From Microbacterium sp. CFH 31415 (GTDB taxonomy: Bacteria > Actinomycetota > Actinomycetes > Actinomycetales > Microbacteriaceae): DNA of 64,000 nt. Under the pieces are notes generated by a model. The model searched no databases and had not been told where the DNA came from. It was given only the letters and a program-made list of their open reading frames with translations. The stretch lies in the NCBI RefSeq assembly GCF_022538185.1, contig NZ_JAKYXC010000002.1, forward strand, positions 558,001-622,000, given 5' to 3'. The position numbers were made by a program, and so were the translations under genes. Of this stretch, positions 26,589-35,463 are shown in pieces (the stretch's first letter is position 1; every line of letters begins with the position of its first letter).

Positions 26589-26990
26589 TCAGGCCGCCTT
26601 CATCATCATGTCCTTGACGGCCCTGCAGGCGTCCATGCAGGCCTTGCACGCCTGAGCGCACATCTTGCAGACCTCGCTGTGGTCGGCGTGCTCCATGCAC
26701 TCGTCCATGCACTGCTGGCACATCGCGATGCACGCGTCGAGCATGGCCATCATCGTCGCAGGGGTCATGCCCTGCATCCGCAGCATGGACCGCATCATCG
26801 TGTTGCACATGTCCGCGCAGTTCATGCACGCCGGGGCGCACGACATCATCTGCGTGGAGCACACCGTGCACGCCTGCTCGCAGGCCGAGCAGGCGTCCAT
26901 ACACGCCTGCAGCACCGACATGTCCATCGTCGCCATGCCGGGCATCGACATCATGTCCTTCGACATGGCGTCCATCATCATGGAGTCCAT
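26589..26990 (-). CDS. Cys/Met-rich four-helix-bundle copper-storage-type protein (Csp, DUF326)
   Basis: The 133 residues contain 18 Cys, mostly as C-x3-C and C-x2-C along helices (A-C-M-D-A-C-S-A-C-E-Q-A-C), the pattern of Csp proteins, which hold many Cu(I) ions inside a four-helix bundle. No signal peptide is seen, so it is probably cytosolic (Csp3-like). The first 24 residues contain 11 Met, an extra copper-binding tail. The 5' leader holds a perfect inverted repeat (27018-27035). A CopC gene is divergent. Confidence 0.9.
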   Translation of the reverse strand: MDSMMMDAMSKDMMSMPGMATMDMSVLQACMDACSACEQACTVCSTQMMSCAPACMNCADMCNTMMRSMLRMQGMTPATMMAMLDACIAMCQQCMDECMEHADHSEVCKMCAQACKACMDACRAVKDMMMKAA

Positions 26991-27017
26991 CTGCCCACCT
27001 CGCTTCCGTGTTCGTCC

Positions 27018-27049
27018 GCGGGCAGGGGTGCCCGCCTGCGGTCAGGCTA
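27018..27049 (-). promoter_or_regulatory. csp leader palindrome and -10 box
   Basis: A -10 box TAGCCT on the minus strand (27044-27049) is followed by the perfect inverted repeat GCGGGCA-GGGG-TGCCCGC (27018-27035) near the expected transcript start. G/C-rich palindromes of this kind occur at copper-responsive CsoR-type operators, so this may be a copper-regulated switch. Confidence 0.45.
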
Positions 27050-27081
27050 CTCGCGCGTCCGGCGGCTGAGAAGGTCTTGGC

Positions 27082-27087
27082 TAGGGT
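27082..27087 (+). promoter_or_regulatory. -10 box of the CopC gene, near-leaderless
   Basis: TAGGGT ends seven bases before GTG 27095, which is directly followed by ATG 27098. The transcript should begin at or next to the start codon. The box also includes AGGGTGA, which could act as a ribosome site for ATG 27098 only if transcription began upstream. Confidence 0.5.
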
Positions 27088-27097
27088 GAATCACGTG

Positions 27098-27793
27098 ATG
27101 TCACAAGGAATTCACACGGCCCTCCCCGCCCGCGTCCTCGCCCTCGCGGCGGCCCTGCTCGTGGCCTTCGCGCTGCTGCTGGTGCCGGCATCCCCCGCTC
27201 ACGCGCACGACGAGCTCATCGGCAGCACTCCCTCCGTCGGCTCGACCGTCGAGGGCGTTCCGGCGCAGCTGACGCTGACGTTCAGCGGTGCGATCGCGAC
27301 CGATGCAGGGGCCTCGGACGTGGCGGTGACGGATGCCGCGGGCACGTCGCTCATCGACGGCGCCCCGACCGCGCAGGACAACGTGCTGACCCAGCCGCTC
27401 ACGGGAGAGGCATCCGGTGAGATCACCGTTCTGTGGAAGGTCGTCTCGAGCGACGGCCACCCCATCTCGGGCCAGTTCGCGTTCACAGTGACGTCCGGGC
27501 CCACGCCGACTCCGACGGACACCGCCACCCCGACGCCGACGCCGACCGAGACGTCCGAGCCCACGCAGGAGCCCTCCGCGACGCCGTCGGCCACCGTGCC
27601 GGCGGACTCCGGCACGACCGGCTCCGACGTGTGGCCTTGGGTGCTCATCGGCATCGTGGTGATCGCCCTCGGCGGCGGCATCACGTACCTGCTGGTGTCG
27701 CGCGCACGCCGCCAGAAGGCCCTCGCCGACAACCGGGCGCGGGCGCTCGGAGGGGGTCCCCGGCTCGACTCCGACGCCTCCGCCGAGCGATAG
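27098..27793 (+). CDS. CopC-domain copper-resistance protein, membrane-anchored
   Basis: Exported protein with a CopC domain, expected to bind Cu(II) outside the membrane. The 231 residues have a signal peptide ending A-H-A, so that mature H-D-E-L-I-G-S-T-P begins with the copper-ligand His. A second conserved His is in D-G-H-P-I-S-G. After the CopC domain (to about 125) comes a Pro/Thr-rich linker, one C-terminal transmembrane helix and a basic tail, as in YcnJ/CopC anchored forms. Start ATG 27098 or GTG 27095. Its stop codon overlaps the lpd -10 box. Divergent from the csp gene, so a shared copper function is likely. Confidence 0.9.
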   Translation: MSQGIHTALPARVLALAAALLVAFALLLVPASPAHAHDELIGSTPSVGSTVEGVPAQLTLTFSGAIATDAGASDVAVTDAAGTSLIDGAPTAQDNVLTQPLTGEASGEITVLWKVVSSDGHPISGQFAFTVTSGPTPTPTDTATPTPTPTETSEPTQEPSATPSATVPADSGTTGSDVWPWVLIGIVVIALGGGITYLLVSRARRQKALADNRARALGGGPRLDSDASAER

Positions 27794-27796
27794 GCT
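27791..27796 (+). promoter_or_regulatory. -10 box of lpd inside the CopC stop codon, leaderless layout
   Basis: TAGGCT begins with the TAG stop of the CopC gene and ends seven bases before the lpd ATG at 27804. There is no ribosome site. The lpd transcript would start at its ATG and be independent of copC. Confidence 0.6.
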
Positions 27797-27803
27797 TGCA
27801 GTC

Positions 27804-29201
27804 ATGCCCCATTACGACGTCGCTATCCTCGGCGCGGGCCCCGGCGGGTACGTCGCGGCTGTCCGCAGCGCACAGCTCGGCCTCTCCGTCGCCATCATCG
27901 AAGAGAAGTACTGGGGCGGTGTCTGCCTCAACGTCGGCTGCATCCCCTCGAAGGCCCTCCTGAAGAACGCCGACCTCGCGCATCAGTTCACCCACAAGGC
28001 CGATCTGTTCGGCATCTCCGGTGACGTGAAGTTCGACTTCGGCGTCGCGTGGGACCGCAGCCGCACAGTGGCCGAGACGCACGTCAAGGGCATCCACTAC
28101 CTGATGAAGAAGAACAAGGTCACCGAGTACGAGGGGCGCGGTTCCTTCACCGGACCCAACGCCATCACGGTGACCAAGGCCGACGGCTCCACCGACGAGG
28201 TGACCTTCGACAACGCGATCATCTCGACCGGCTCCAAGGTGCGCCTGCTGCCCGGCGTCGAGCTCGGCGGCAACATCGTCACGTACGAGGAGCAGATCCT
28301 CGCCCGCGACCTGCCCGAGTCGATCGTCATCGTCGGCGCCGGCGCCATCGGCATGGAGTTCGCCTTCGTGATGGTGAACTACGGCGTCAAGGTCACGATC
28401 ATCGAGTTCCTCGACCGTGCGCTGCCCAACGAAGACGCCGACGTCTCGAAGGAGATCGCGCGTCAGTACAAGAAGTACGGCGTCGACATCCTCACCTCCA
28501 CCAAGGTGGAGACCGTCACCGACCAGGGCGACAAGGTCACCGTGACCTACACCGCCAAGGACGGCACCGCCGGCTCGATCGACGCCGACAAGGTCATGAT
28601 GTCGATCGGCTTCGCCGCCAACGTCGAGGGCTTCGGCCTCGACAAGACCGGCGTGAAGCTCACCGACCGCGGTGCGATCGACATCGACGACCACATGCGC
28701 ACCAACGTGCCGCACATCTACGCGATCGGCGATGTGACCGCCAAGCTGCAGCTGGCCCACGTGGCCGAGGCGCAGGGCGTGGTCGCCGCCGAGACCATCG
28801 GCAAGGCCGAGACGATGACGCTGGGCGACTACCGCATGATGCCGCGCGCGACGTTCTGCTCGCCGCAGGTGGCCTCGTTCGGCCTCACCGAGCAGCAGGC
28901 GCGCGATGCCGGCTACGACGTCAAGGTCGCGAAGTTCCCGTTCTCGGCCAACGGCAAGGCCAACGGCCTCGGCGAGCCCGTCGGCTTCGTCAAGCTCATC
29001 GCCGACGGCGAGCACCTCGAGCTGCTCGGCGGCCACCTGATCGGACCCGACGTCTCCGAGCTCCTGCCCGAGCTGACCCTCGCGCAGAAGTGGGACCTCA
29101 CGGCCCTCGAGGCGGCCCGCAACGTCCACACGCACCCGACCCTGTCGGAAGCCGTGCAGGAGGCGTTCCACGGCCTCGCCGGCCACATGATCAACCTCTA
29201 G
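27804..29201 (+). CDS. lpd: Dihydrolipoamide dehydrogenase
   Basis: FAD-dependent E3 component of pyruvate and 2-oxoglutarate dehydrogenases; reoxidises dihydrolipoamide with NAD+. The 465 residues have G-A-G-P-G-G-Y (FAD), the redox disulfide [13 protein letters not shown], an NAD-binding G-A-G-A-I-G-M-E-F and the C-terminal H-x4-E active-site pair in H-T-H-P-T-L-S-E. No E1 or E2 gene lies nearby, as usual in Actinobacteria. A 12-bp hairpin follows. Confidence 0.97.
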   Translation: MPHYDVAILGAGPGGYVAAVRSAQLGLSVAIIEEKYWGGVCLNVGCIPSKALLKNADLAHQFTHKADLFGISGDVKFDFGVAWDRSRTVAETHVKGIHYLMKKNKVTEYEGRGSFTGPNAITVTKADGSTDEVTFDNAIISTGSKVRLLPGVELGGNIVTYEEQILARDLPESIVIVGAGAIGMEFAFVMVNYGVKVTIIEFLDRALPNEDADVSKEIARQYKKYGVDILTSTKVETVTDQGDKVTVTYTAKDGTAGSIDADKVMMSIGFAANVEGFGLDKTGVKLTDRGAIDIDDHMRTNVPHIYAIGDVTAKLQLAHVAEAQGVVAAETIGKAETMTLGDYRMMPRATFCSPQVASFGLTEQQARDAGYDVKVAKFPFSANGKANGLGEPVGFVKLIADGEHLELLGGHLIGPDVSELLPELTLAQKWDLTALEAARNVHTHPTLSEAVQEAFHGLAGHMINL

Positions 29202-29218
29202 ATCACCCGATCGACACG

Positions 29219-29245
29219 AAGGCCCCGGCGTTCCGCCGGGGCCTT
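29219..29245. terminator. Hairpin between convergent lpd and CYTH genes
   Basis: A 12-bp perfect stem AAGGCCCCGGCG/CGCCGGGGCCTT with a 3-nt loop. No T-run follows beyond TT, but the strength and location suit a terminator for both strands. Confidence 0.75.
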
Positions 29246-29301
29246 CGTGGTCACCGCTCGCCGAGCGGGCGCTGCGAGACGGAAGGGGCCGCGCCGGGCC
29301 G

Positions 29302-29949
29302 TCAGTGCCCCAGCGCTCGCGCGAGTTTCGAGTCGGATGCCGCAGCCCGCGCGCCGGCGGCGTGCGCCGCGTCCGCGACCGCGGTGAAGAACACCCGGCG
29401 CTCCTCGGGATCGGCGGCCCCGGCAGGCCCGAGCTCGATCTCCCACTCGTGCCACTCATGCTCGATGCCCGAGCGCTCGTCGCGCGTGCGCACGTGGTCG
29501 TCCGCCACCTCCGCCACGACCTCGCCCGCAGGCGAGAGCAGGAAGTAGGCGACGCGCTCGTTGCGGATGCGGGCGAGCGGTGTGAGTGCCGCATCACCGA
29601 CGACGGCCTCGACCTCCGCGCGCGCGCCGGCGGGCACCTCGTCTTCCTCGCCGAGCGGCCAGTGCAGCTCGACGCGTCCGCCGTCCGCCCCGCGCGGGCC
29701 TTTGATGTGCCAGCCGGCGTCGGGCCCGCCGGTGCGACGGCGCAGGGCGTAGCCGGCACGAGCCAGTGCGACATCGGCGGTGTCGAGGTAGGTCGCGTCG
29801 AGCGACCGCGGCTCGCCTGCGCTCACGGCCGCGACGCCCGGCAGCGCCGACCAGTCCGGCAGGGCCACGCCGTCGTCGACGTCGAACTTCAGCTCGATCT
29901 CGACCGATCGCGAGGGCGCGGCCTCGGGGCGGGGGTCAGCGCCGCTCAC
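29302..29949 (-). CDS. CYTH-domain protein
   Basis: Triphosphate tunnel enzyme family (class IV adenylate cyclase/thiamine triphosphatase/tripolyphosphatase superfamily). The 215 residues start from GTG 29949 and carry the N-terminal E-I-E-L-K (ExExK), L-D-A-T-Y-L-D-T and the basic R-R-R-T...W-H-I-K-G-P-R-G strand, followed by E-W-H-E-W-E-I-E-L-G. The start overlaps the upstream gene by 14 nt. In Actinobacteria such proteins are usually polyphosphate-related; the substrate here is not determinable. Confidence 0.85.
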   Translation of the reverse strand: MSGADPRPEAAPSRSVEIELKFDVDDGVALPDWSALPGVAAVSAGEPRSLDATYLDTADVALARAGYALRRRTGGPDAGWHIKGPRGADGGRVELHWPLGEEDEVPAGARAEVEAVVGDAALTPLARIRNERVAYFLLSPAGEVVAEVADDHVRTRDERSGIEHEWHEWEIELGPAGAADPEERRVFFTAVADAAHAAGARAAASDSKLARALGH

Positions 29950-30169
29950 TCGCCGAGTCGGTGTAGGGGTCGATGTCGTCCTGCGCCTCGACGAACCAGA
30001 ACTCGGCCTCGGTCGGGCCGTCAGCCTCCCCGGTGCGCTCGAGCTCGCCCTTGCGGGCGTAGACGACCTGCGTCTCGCTGTACGGGACGATGAGGCGGTC
30101 GAGGTCGGGGTTCTCGAGCGGCAGGAGCTGCCCGTCGAGCGGACCTCCGTGAAGTCGTGCGATAGCCAT
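29936..30169 (-). CDS. Small hypothetical protein cotranscribed with the CYTH gene
   Basis: Unrecognised 77-residue soluble protein beginning M-A-I-A-R-L-H-G-G-P-L-D-G-Q-L-L-P-L. The G-G-P-L-D-G motif and the aromatic-rich middle recur in small actinobacterial proteins of unknown function. It overlaps the CYTH gene start by 14 nt, so the two are translationally linked. Confidence 0.75.
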   Translation of the reverse strand: MAIARLHGGPLDGQLLPLENPDLDRLIVPYSETQVVYARKGELERTGEADGPTEAEFWFVEAQDDIDPYTDSASERR

Positions 30170-30248
30170 GTGCCGAGCCTAGACCCGCGCCGAGGCGCGA
30201 GACCCGCCCTTGACGCGGGCGTTTCCCGCGATGCGGTCACCCCACGAG

Positions 30249-30279
30249 TGCAAGCGTTTTCATCTTCTCGCCCTAGAAT
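30249..30279 (+). promoter_or_regulatory. glgP promoter with LacI-type operator
   Basis: -10 box TAGAAT (30274-30279) ends seven bases before the GTG at 30287, a leaderless layout. The sequence TGCAAGCGTTTTCA (30249-30262) matches the LacI-family/CRE pattern with central CG (TGnAAnCGnTTnCA) and covers the -35 position, so a bound regulator would block RNA polymerase. The repressor itself is not in the window. Confidence 0.65.
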
Positions 30280-30286
30280 CACTCGC

Positions 30287-32839
30287 GTGAAGGCCATCCG
30301 AACGTTCACCGTCCGCCCTGTCCTCTCCGAAAACCTCGCCCCACTCGACCGCCTCGCGTCGAACTGGCGCTGGTCATGGAGCCGCGCGACGCACGCCCTC
30401 TTCGCCTCGATGGATCCAGCTCTGTGGGACGAGATCGGCGCCAACCCCGCGCGCATGCTCGGCGCCCTGGGCCAGGAGCGCCTGGACGAGCTCGCACGCG
30501 ACGATGCCTTCGTTCAGCGCGTGCACGCCGAGGACGAGCGCCTTACCGCCTACCTCGAGGGCGACCGCTGGTTCCAGCACCTCGACGGGCCCAAGCCTGC
30601 GCACATCGCCTACTTCTCCCCCGAGTTCGGCGTCGACGGATCGCTCCCCCAGTACTCGGGTGGACTCGGCATCCTGGCCGGCGACCACCTCAAGAGCGCG
30701 TCAGACCTGGGCGTGCCGCTCACGGGCGTCGGACTGTTCTACCGCGCGGGCTACTTCCGCCAGTCCATCGGCGACGACGGCTGGCAGCGCGAGAGCTACC
30801 CGCTGCTCGACCCGTACGGCCTCGGCCTCACGCTGCTGCGCGAATCCGACGGCTCGCCCGTCGAGCTCGCGCTCGACCTCCCCGCCGACCGTCGCCTGCA
30901 CGCACGCGTGTGGGTGGCCGACATCGGCCGCATCCCGCTGCTGCTGCTCGACTCCGAGACGCCCTCCAACTCCGACGAGATGCGACGGGTCACCGATCGC
31001 CTCTACGGCGGCGGCGGTGAGCACCGCCTGCTGCAGGAGCTCCTCCTCGGTGTCGGCGGGGTGCGCGCGGTGCGCGCGTTCTGCCGCATCACCGGCCGGC
31101 CCACGCCGGACGTCTACCACACGAACGAGGGGCACGCCGGGTTCCAGGGACTCGAGCGGATGTCCGAGCTCATCACCCACGACGGTCTCGCCTTCGACGC
31201 GGCGCTGGCGCAGGTGCGGGCATCCACGGTCTTCACGACGCACACTCCCGTCCCCGCCGGCATCGACCGCTTCCCCCGCGACCTCATCGCCGACTTCCTC
31301 GCGAGCCGGTTGTTCCAGAATCTCGACGCCGGTCGCGCGATCTCCCTCGGTCTCGAGACATGGGACGGCGGCGACCAGGGCGTCTTCAACATGGCGGTGC
31401 TCGGCCTGCACCTCGGCCAGCACGCCAACGGCGTGTCCGAGCTGCACGGCGAGGTCAGCCGCGGGATGTTCGGGATGCTGTGGCCCGGCGTCGACACCGA
31501 CGAAGTGCCCATCACCTCGATCACCAACGGCGTGCACGCTCCGACCTGGGTGCACGCCGCCCTCAAGGCGGTCAGCGAGCGCGCGTTCGGCGACGCCCAC
31601 ACCGACGCCCATGACTGGACGAACCGCGAGGCCGTCACCGACGCCGAGCTGTGGGGCGTGCGCCAGCAGATGAAGGGCGAGCTCGTCGCCGAGGCTCGGC
31701 GGCGGGTAGCGGCATCCCTCTCCAACGGGCACACCCCGTCGTGGATCGCGGATCTGCTCGACCCCGAGGTGCTCACGATCGGCTTCGCGCGGCGCGTGCC
31801 GACCTACAAGCGGCTCACGCTCATGCTGCGCGACCCCGAGCGGCTGACGAAGCTCCTCACCGACCCCGAGCGCCCGGTGCAGATCGTGATCGGCGGCAAG
31901 TCTCACCCGGCCGACGACTCCGGCAAGATCCTCATCCAGCAGCTCGTGCGCTTCAGTCGCGACCCGAAGGTGCGCGGGCGGATCGTCTTCCTGCCCGACT
32001 ATGACATTTCCCTCGCCAAGGGCCTCTACCCCGGCTGCGACGTCTGGCTCAACAACCCGCTGCGTCCGCTGGAGGCGTGCGGCACCAGCGGCATGAAGGC
32101 CGCGCTCAACGGCGTGCTGAACCTCTCGATCCTCGACGGCTGGTGGGACGAGTGGTACGACGGCGAGAACGGCTGGGCCATCCCGACCGCTGACACCGCG
32201 TCGAACGACGAGGAGCGCGACGATGCCGAGGCATCCGCTCTCTACGACCTCATCGAGCATCAGCTCGTGCCGCGGTTCTACGAGCGCGAGGGCGGCATCC
32301 CGCTGCGCTGGCTCTCGATGGTGCGCCACACGATGACCGAGCTGGGCAAGAAGGCGACGAGCGACCGCATGGTGCGCGACTACGTCACGCGCCTGTACGT
32401 GCCGGCCGCCGAGCATGACGGCGCCCTGCGTGCCGACGGCTTCGCCGAGGCCCGTGCCCTCGCGGACTTCGTGCAGCGGGTGAAGGATGCCTGGCCCCGC
32501 GTCTCGATCGCCGGTGTCGACTCCTCGGGCATCCCGGCCCAGGCGCAGGCGGGCGACACGCTCGAGGTGCGCGCCGAGGTGCGGCTCGACGCGCTCCAGC
32601 CCGACGACGTCGCCGTCGAGCTGGCCTATGGCGGCACGAACGAGGACGACGCGCTCGCGCGCGACCACTCCGTCCACCGGCTCGCACCGGCCGGCCCGGC
32701 CGTCGACGGCGTGACGACGTTCACGGGCGCGCTCCCCCTGACGGTGACGGGCACGTTCGGCTACACCGTGCGCGTGGTGCCCTCGCACCCGCAGCTGGTG
32801 TCCCCGGTCGAGCTCGGCCTGGTGACCTACCCCGCCTGA
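30287..32839 (+). CDS. glgP: Alpha-glucan (maltodextrin/glycogen) phosphorylase
   Basis: PLP enzyme that releases glucose 1-phosphate from alpha-1,4-glucans. The 850 residues begin [10 protein letters not shown], with the N-terminal DUF3417 found in actinobacterial and archaeal-type phosphorylases. [17 protein letters not shown] and the PLP site [14 protein letters not shown] are present. The GTG at 30287 is chosen from the -10 spacing; no ribosome site lies upstream. The operator suggests control by sugar availability. Its product feeds glycolysis together with the ROK kinase route. Confidence 0.95.
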   Translation: MKAIRTFTVRPVLSENLAPLDRLASNWRWSWSRATHALFASMDPALWDEIGANPARMLGALGQERLDELARDDAFVQRVHAEDERLTAYLEGDRWFQHLDGPKPAHIAYFSPEFGVDGSLPQYSGGLGILAGDHLKSASDLGVPLTGVGLFYRAGYFRQSIGDDGWQRESYPLLDPYGLGLTLLRESDGSPVELALDLPADRRLHARVWVADIGRIPLLLLDSETPSNSDEMRRVTDRLYGGGGEHRLLQELLLGVGGVRAVRAFCRITGRPTPDVYHTNEGHAGFQGLERMSELITHDGLAFDAALAQVRASTVFTTHTPVPAGIDRFPRDLIADFLASRLFQNLDAGRAISLGLETWDGGDQGVFNMAVLGLHLGQHANGVSELHGEVSRGMFGMLWPGVDTDEVPITSITNGVHAPTWVHAALKAVSERAFGDAHTDAHDWTNREAVTDAELWGVRQQMKGELVAEARRRVAASLSNGHTPSWIADLLDPEVLTIGFARRVPTYKRLTLMLRDPERLTKLLTDPERPVQIVIGGKSHPADDSGKILIQQLVRFSRDPKVRGRIVFLPDYDISLAKGLYPGCDVWLNNPLRPLEACGTSGMKAALNGVLNLSILDGWWDEWYDGENGWAIPTADTASNDEERDDAEASALYDLIEHQLVPRFYEREGGIPLRWLSMVRHTMTELGKKATSDRMVRDYVTRLYVPAAEHDGALRADGFAEARALADFVQRVKDAWPRVSIAGVDSSGIPAQAQAGDTLEVRAEVRLDALQPDDVAVELAYGGTNEDDALARDHSVHRLAPAGPAVDGVTTFTGALPLTVTGTFGYTVRVVPSHPQLVSPVELGLVTYPA

Positions 32840-32891
32840 CCCCCGGCCCCTGCCCCTGGCCCCTGCGCCGGGGGATCCCGACGGCGCAGAA

Positions 32892-32957
32892 TCGGAGATC
32901 GTCGGCGACACGCCGTCCACTGCGAACAGGCGGCGGCGTGTCGGCCGGGATCTCCGA
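32892..32957. repeat. Long intergenic palindrome (REP-like candidate)
   Basis: A 24-nt arm at 32892-32915 is the inverted match of 32934-32957, with mismatches only in a central 6-nt block and an 18-nt loop. Outer parts TCGGAGATC/GATCTCCGA and GACACGCCG/CGGCGTGTC are perfect. It lies between glgP and the next plus-strand gene and has no T-run, so it may be a dispersed repeat or an RNA stability element rather than a terminator. Confidence 0.6.
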
Positions 32958-32993
32958 CGCTGCGACGCCGCCGGGCCACCGGCGGGCGGGCCG

Positions 32994-32999
32994 TAGGCT
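32994..32999 (+). promoter_or_regulatory. -10 box of the glutamine amidotransferase gene, leaderless
   Basis: TAGGCT ends six bases before GTG 33006. The gap is TGGGGG, so the transcript is predicted to start on the GTG. Confidence 0.55.
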
Positions 33000-33005
33000 T
33001 GGGGG

Positions 33006-33737
33006 GTGAAGCCGTTCGTCCTCCTCGCCACGCGGGCCGAAGACGTCCCCGCCGACGAGGAGTACCAGCTCTTCCTGCGGTACTCCGGGCTCGACGAGCG
33101 CGACCTCGTGCGCGTACGGCTCGAGGCCGAGCCCATGCCGCGCCTCGACCTCGACGCCCTCTCGGGCATCTTCGTCGGCGGCGGGCCGTTCAACGCCTCC
33201 GACCCCGCCGAGACGAAGTCGGCGGTGCAGCACCGGGTCGAGGCCGAGTTCCAGACGCTCCTCGACGAGGTCGTCGCCCGAGACTTCCCGTTCCTCGGAG
33301 CTTGCTACGGCATCGGCACCCTCGGCACGCACCAGGGCGCCGTCATCGACCGCACCCACCCCGAGCCGATCAGCGTGGTTCCCGTCTCGCTCACCGAGGC
33401 CGGGGCATCCGACCCCCTCCTGCGCGACATGCCGCCGCAGTTCGAGGCCTTCGTCGGTCACAAGGAGGCGATCACGACGCTCCCGGCCACGGCCGCGCTG
33501 CTCGCCTCGTCGCCCGAATGCCCCGTGCAGATGTTCAAGGTGGGCGAGAACGTTTACGCCACGCAGTTCCACCCCGAGCTCGACGTCGACGGCATCACGA
33601 CGCGCATCCACGCATACGCCGGCTATGGCTACTTCGCCGCCGAGGAGCTCGAGCTCACCCTCGCCGCGGTGCGCCGCGCGGCGGTATCGCACCCGAGCCG
33701 AATCCTGCGCACGTTCGTCGAGCGCTACGCGCGCTGA
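33006..33737 (+). CDS. Class I glutamine amidotransferase-like protein
   Basis: Free-standing GATase1 domain of 243 residues, resembling the glutaminase part of GMP synthase. The catalytic triad is visible: C100 in F-L-G-A-C-Y-G-I-G, H189 and E191 in Q-F-H-P-E-L. No synthetase domain is attached and none lies nearby. Such stand-alone proteins act as glutamine hydrolases or amidases on diverse substrates; the substrate is unknown. Confidence 0.88.
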   Translation: MKPFVLLATRAEDVPADEEYQLFLRYSGLDERDLVRVRLEAEPMPRLDLDALSGIFVGGGPFNASDPAETKSAVQHRVEAEFQTLLDEVVARDFPFLGACYGIGTLGTHQGAVIDRTHPEPISVVPVSLTEAGASDPLLRDMPPQFEAFVGHKEAITTLPATAALLASSPECPVQMFKVGENVYATQFHPELDVDGITTRIHAYAGYGYFAAEELELTLAAVRRAAVSHPSRILRTFVERYAR

Positions 33738-33744
33738 ACCGCGC

Positions 33745-34716
33745 CTATGTGCGCGCGACGATCAGGTACGTCAGGTACACCGCGTAGGCGACGACGAAGA
33801 GGAAACCCTCGACGCGGGTCACCCGCCTGCCGGTCAGGAACACCGGGACGCACAGCAGCGACACGAGCACCATGATCGGCATGTCGATGTAGGCGAGGCT
33901 CGGCTCGACGGCGACCTGTCCCGGCGCGAAGAAGAGCGAGGCACCGAGGATGAACGTGAGGTTGAGGATGCTCGACCCGATCAGGTTGCCCACCGCGATG
34001 TCGCGATCGTCGCGGATCGTGGCGACGATCGTCGTGGCGAGCTCGGGCGCGGACGTGCCGATCGCGACGATCGTGAGGCCGATCAGCGCATTCGAGACGC
34101 CTGCGGCCGCAGCGAGCTCGACCGCCCCGCGGACCAGCCAGTCCGCGCCGAACACGATGACGACGATGCCGAGCACCAGCAGGCCGGGCTCGACGGCCGC
34201 CCATCGCCGACTCCCGCGCACGTCCTGCCTCGGATACTCGTGCTCGTACTCCTCGAGGACTCGCGTCGACTCGCGCCGGGTCAGCAGCACGAGCAGCGCC
34301 GTGTAGACCAGGGCCGCGACGAACAGCAGCACGCCGTCGAGCACCGACAGCGCGCCGTCGAACGACAGCAGGAAGAGGAGGACGGATGCCACGGCCATGG
34401 CCGGCAGATCGAGCTTGAGCGTCTGCGCGTGCATCACGATCGGCCGGATGGCCGCAGTCATGCCGAGGATCAGGAGCAGGTTCACCATGTTGGTGCCGAC
34501 GATGTTGCCGATGGCGAGGGAGCCCGCCCCCGACCGGACCGCGTCGATGCCGACGGCGAGCTCGGGGGCGCTCGTGCCGATGGAGACGACCGTGAGCCCG
34601 ATGATGATCGGCGGGATGCCCATCCGCCGCGCGAGCTTCGCACCGTAGCGCACGACCAGCTCGGCTCCGACGACGAGCGCGATGAGCCCCAGCGCGACGA
34701 CGAGCAACGGGATCAT
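33745..34716 (-). CDS. Calcium/sodium antiporter (CaCA family, YrbG-like)
   Basis: Integral membrane exchanger of 323 residues. Two alpha repeats, each with G-T-S-A-P-E-L (G-T-S-A-P-E-L-A-V-G near residue 47, G-T-S-A-P-E-L-A-T-T in the second half), form the ion-binding centre. About ten transmembrane helices surround an acidic cytoplasmic loop (E-Y-E-H-E-Y). Probably exports Ca2+ in exchange for Na+ or H+. Convergent with the amidotransferase gene (7-bp gap). Confidence 0.93.
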   Translation of the reverse strand: MIPLLVVALGLIALVVGAELVVRYGAKLARRMGIPPIIIGLTVVSIGTSAPELAVGIDAVRSGAGSLAIGNIVGTNMVNLLLILGMTAAIRPIVMHAQTLKLDLPAMAVASVLLFLLSFDGALSVLDGVLLFVAALVYTALLVLLTRRESTRVLEEYEHEYPRQDVRGSRRWAAVEPGLLVLGIVVIVFGADWLVRGAVELAAAAGVSNALIGLTIVAIGTSAPELATTIVATIRDDRDIAVGNLIGSSILNLTFILGASLFFAPGQVAVEPSLAYIDMPIMVLVSLLCVPVFLTGRRVTRVEGFLFVVAYAVYLTYLIVART

Positions 34717-34770
34717 GCGGCCACCGTATCGGCACCTCGCCCGCTCGCCGTCCGGCGCCGGCGCACGAGC

Positions 34771-35463
34771 TCACGCCTCGAGGATGCGGGTGACGGATGC
34801 CTCGCCGGCCGGCTCCTCGTCGGCGAGGCCGGGCTCCAGCCCGAGGTCGACGAGCACGAGGTCGCCGCACAGGTCGGGTCCGCGCCCGATGACCAGGCCC
34901 GCCTTCACGGCGCCGAAAGTCACCGTCACCGCGGCCGGCAGCACGACGTCGTCGGCGACCCCCGTGTCGGGCTGCAGGCCGCTCGGCAGATCGACGGCGA
35001 CGGTGCGGCGCATCCCGTCGCCCATCGCGGCGAGCAGGCGCGCGACCGCCTCGCGGGCGGCGCCTCGCAGCGCCGGGTCGGGCGAGGTGCCGATGCCGAG
35101 GATGCCGTCCACGACGACGGTGTATCCGGATGCCGCGGCCACGGCCTCGTCGACCGAGACCTGCCGCGCTCCGGCCTCGAGCGCAGCCGCCAGTCCGTCC
35201 TCGTGCACGCGGCTCCCCACCGCGAGCACGTCGACCTCGATCCCCTCGCCGAGCTCGGACGCCGCGTACAGGGCGTCGCCGCCGTTGTCGCCGCTGCCCG
35301 CGATCACGAGCACGCGCGGGGCCGCGGCATCCGTCAGTCGCTCTCCGATCACCCCCGCGAGCGCCGTCGCCGCACGTCGCATCAGCGGCTGGCCGGCATC
35401 GAGCAGCGGTCGCTCCACCGCGCGCACCTGCGCGGCGGTGTACGCCGGTACGCGCACGGTCAC
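34771..35463 (-). CDS. nnrE: NAD(P)H-hydrate epimerase (YjeF N-terminal domain only)
   Basis: Repairs damaged NAD(P)H by interconverting R- and S-NAD(P)HX. The 230 residues from GTG 35463 contain G-S-G-D-N-G-G-D-A-L-Y-A-A and V-D-G-I-L-G-I-G, typical of YjeF_N. The ATP/ADP-dependent dehydratase domain usually fused in bacterial NnrDE is absent, so a separate nnrD must be elsewhere. Start overlaps the yihY-type gene stop by 4 nt (GTGA). Confidence 0.9.
   Translation of the reverse strand: MTVRVPAYTAAQVRAVERPLLDAGQPLMRRAATALAGVIGERLTDAAAPRVLVIAGSGDNGGDALYAASELGEGIEVDVLAVGSRVHEDGLAAALEAGARQVSVDEAVAAASGYTVVVDGILGIGTSPDPALRGAAREAVARLLAAMGDGMRRTVAVDLPSGLQPDTGVADDVVLPAAVTVTFGAVKAGLVIGRGPDLCGDLVLVDLGLEPGLADEEPAGEASVTRILEA

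Noticed and set aside
29302..30456. 384-residue version of the CYTH protein
   Set aside because: The first 170 codons overlap another gene in a different frame and are Arg/Thr-rich. GTG 29949 gives the normal domain size.
30701..33193. 830-codon minus-strand frame opposite glgP
   Set aside because: Antisense to a clear phosphorylase and has no domain or ribosome site.
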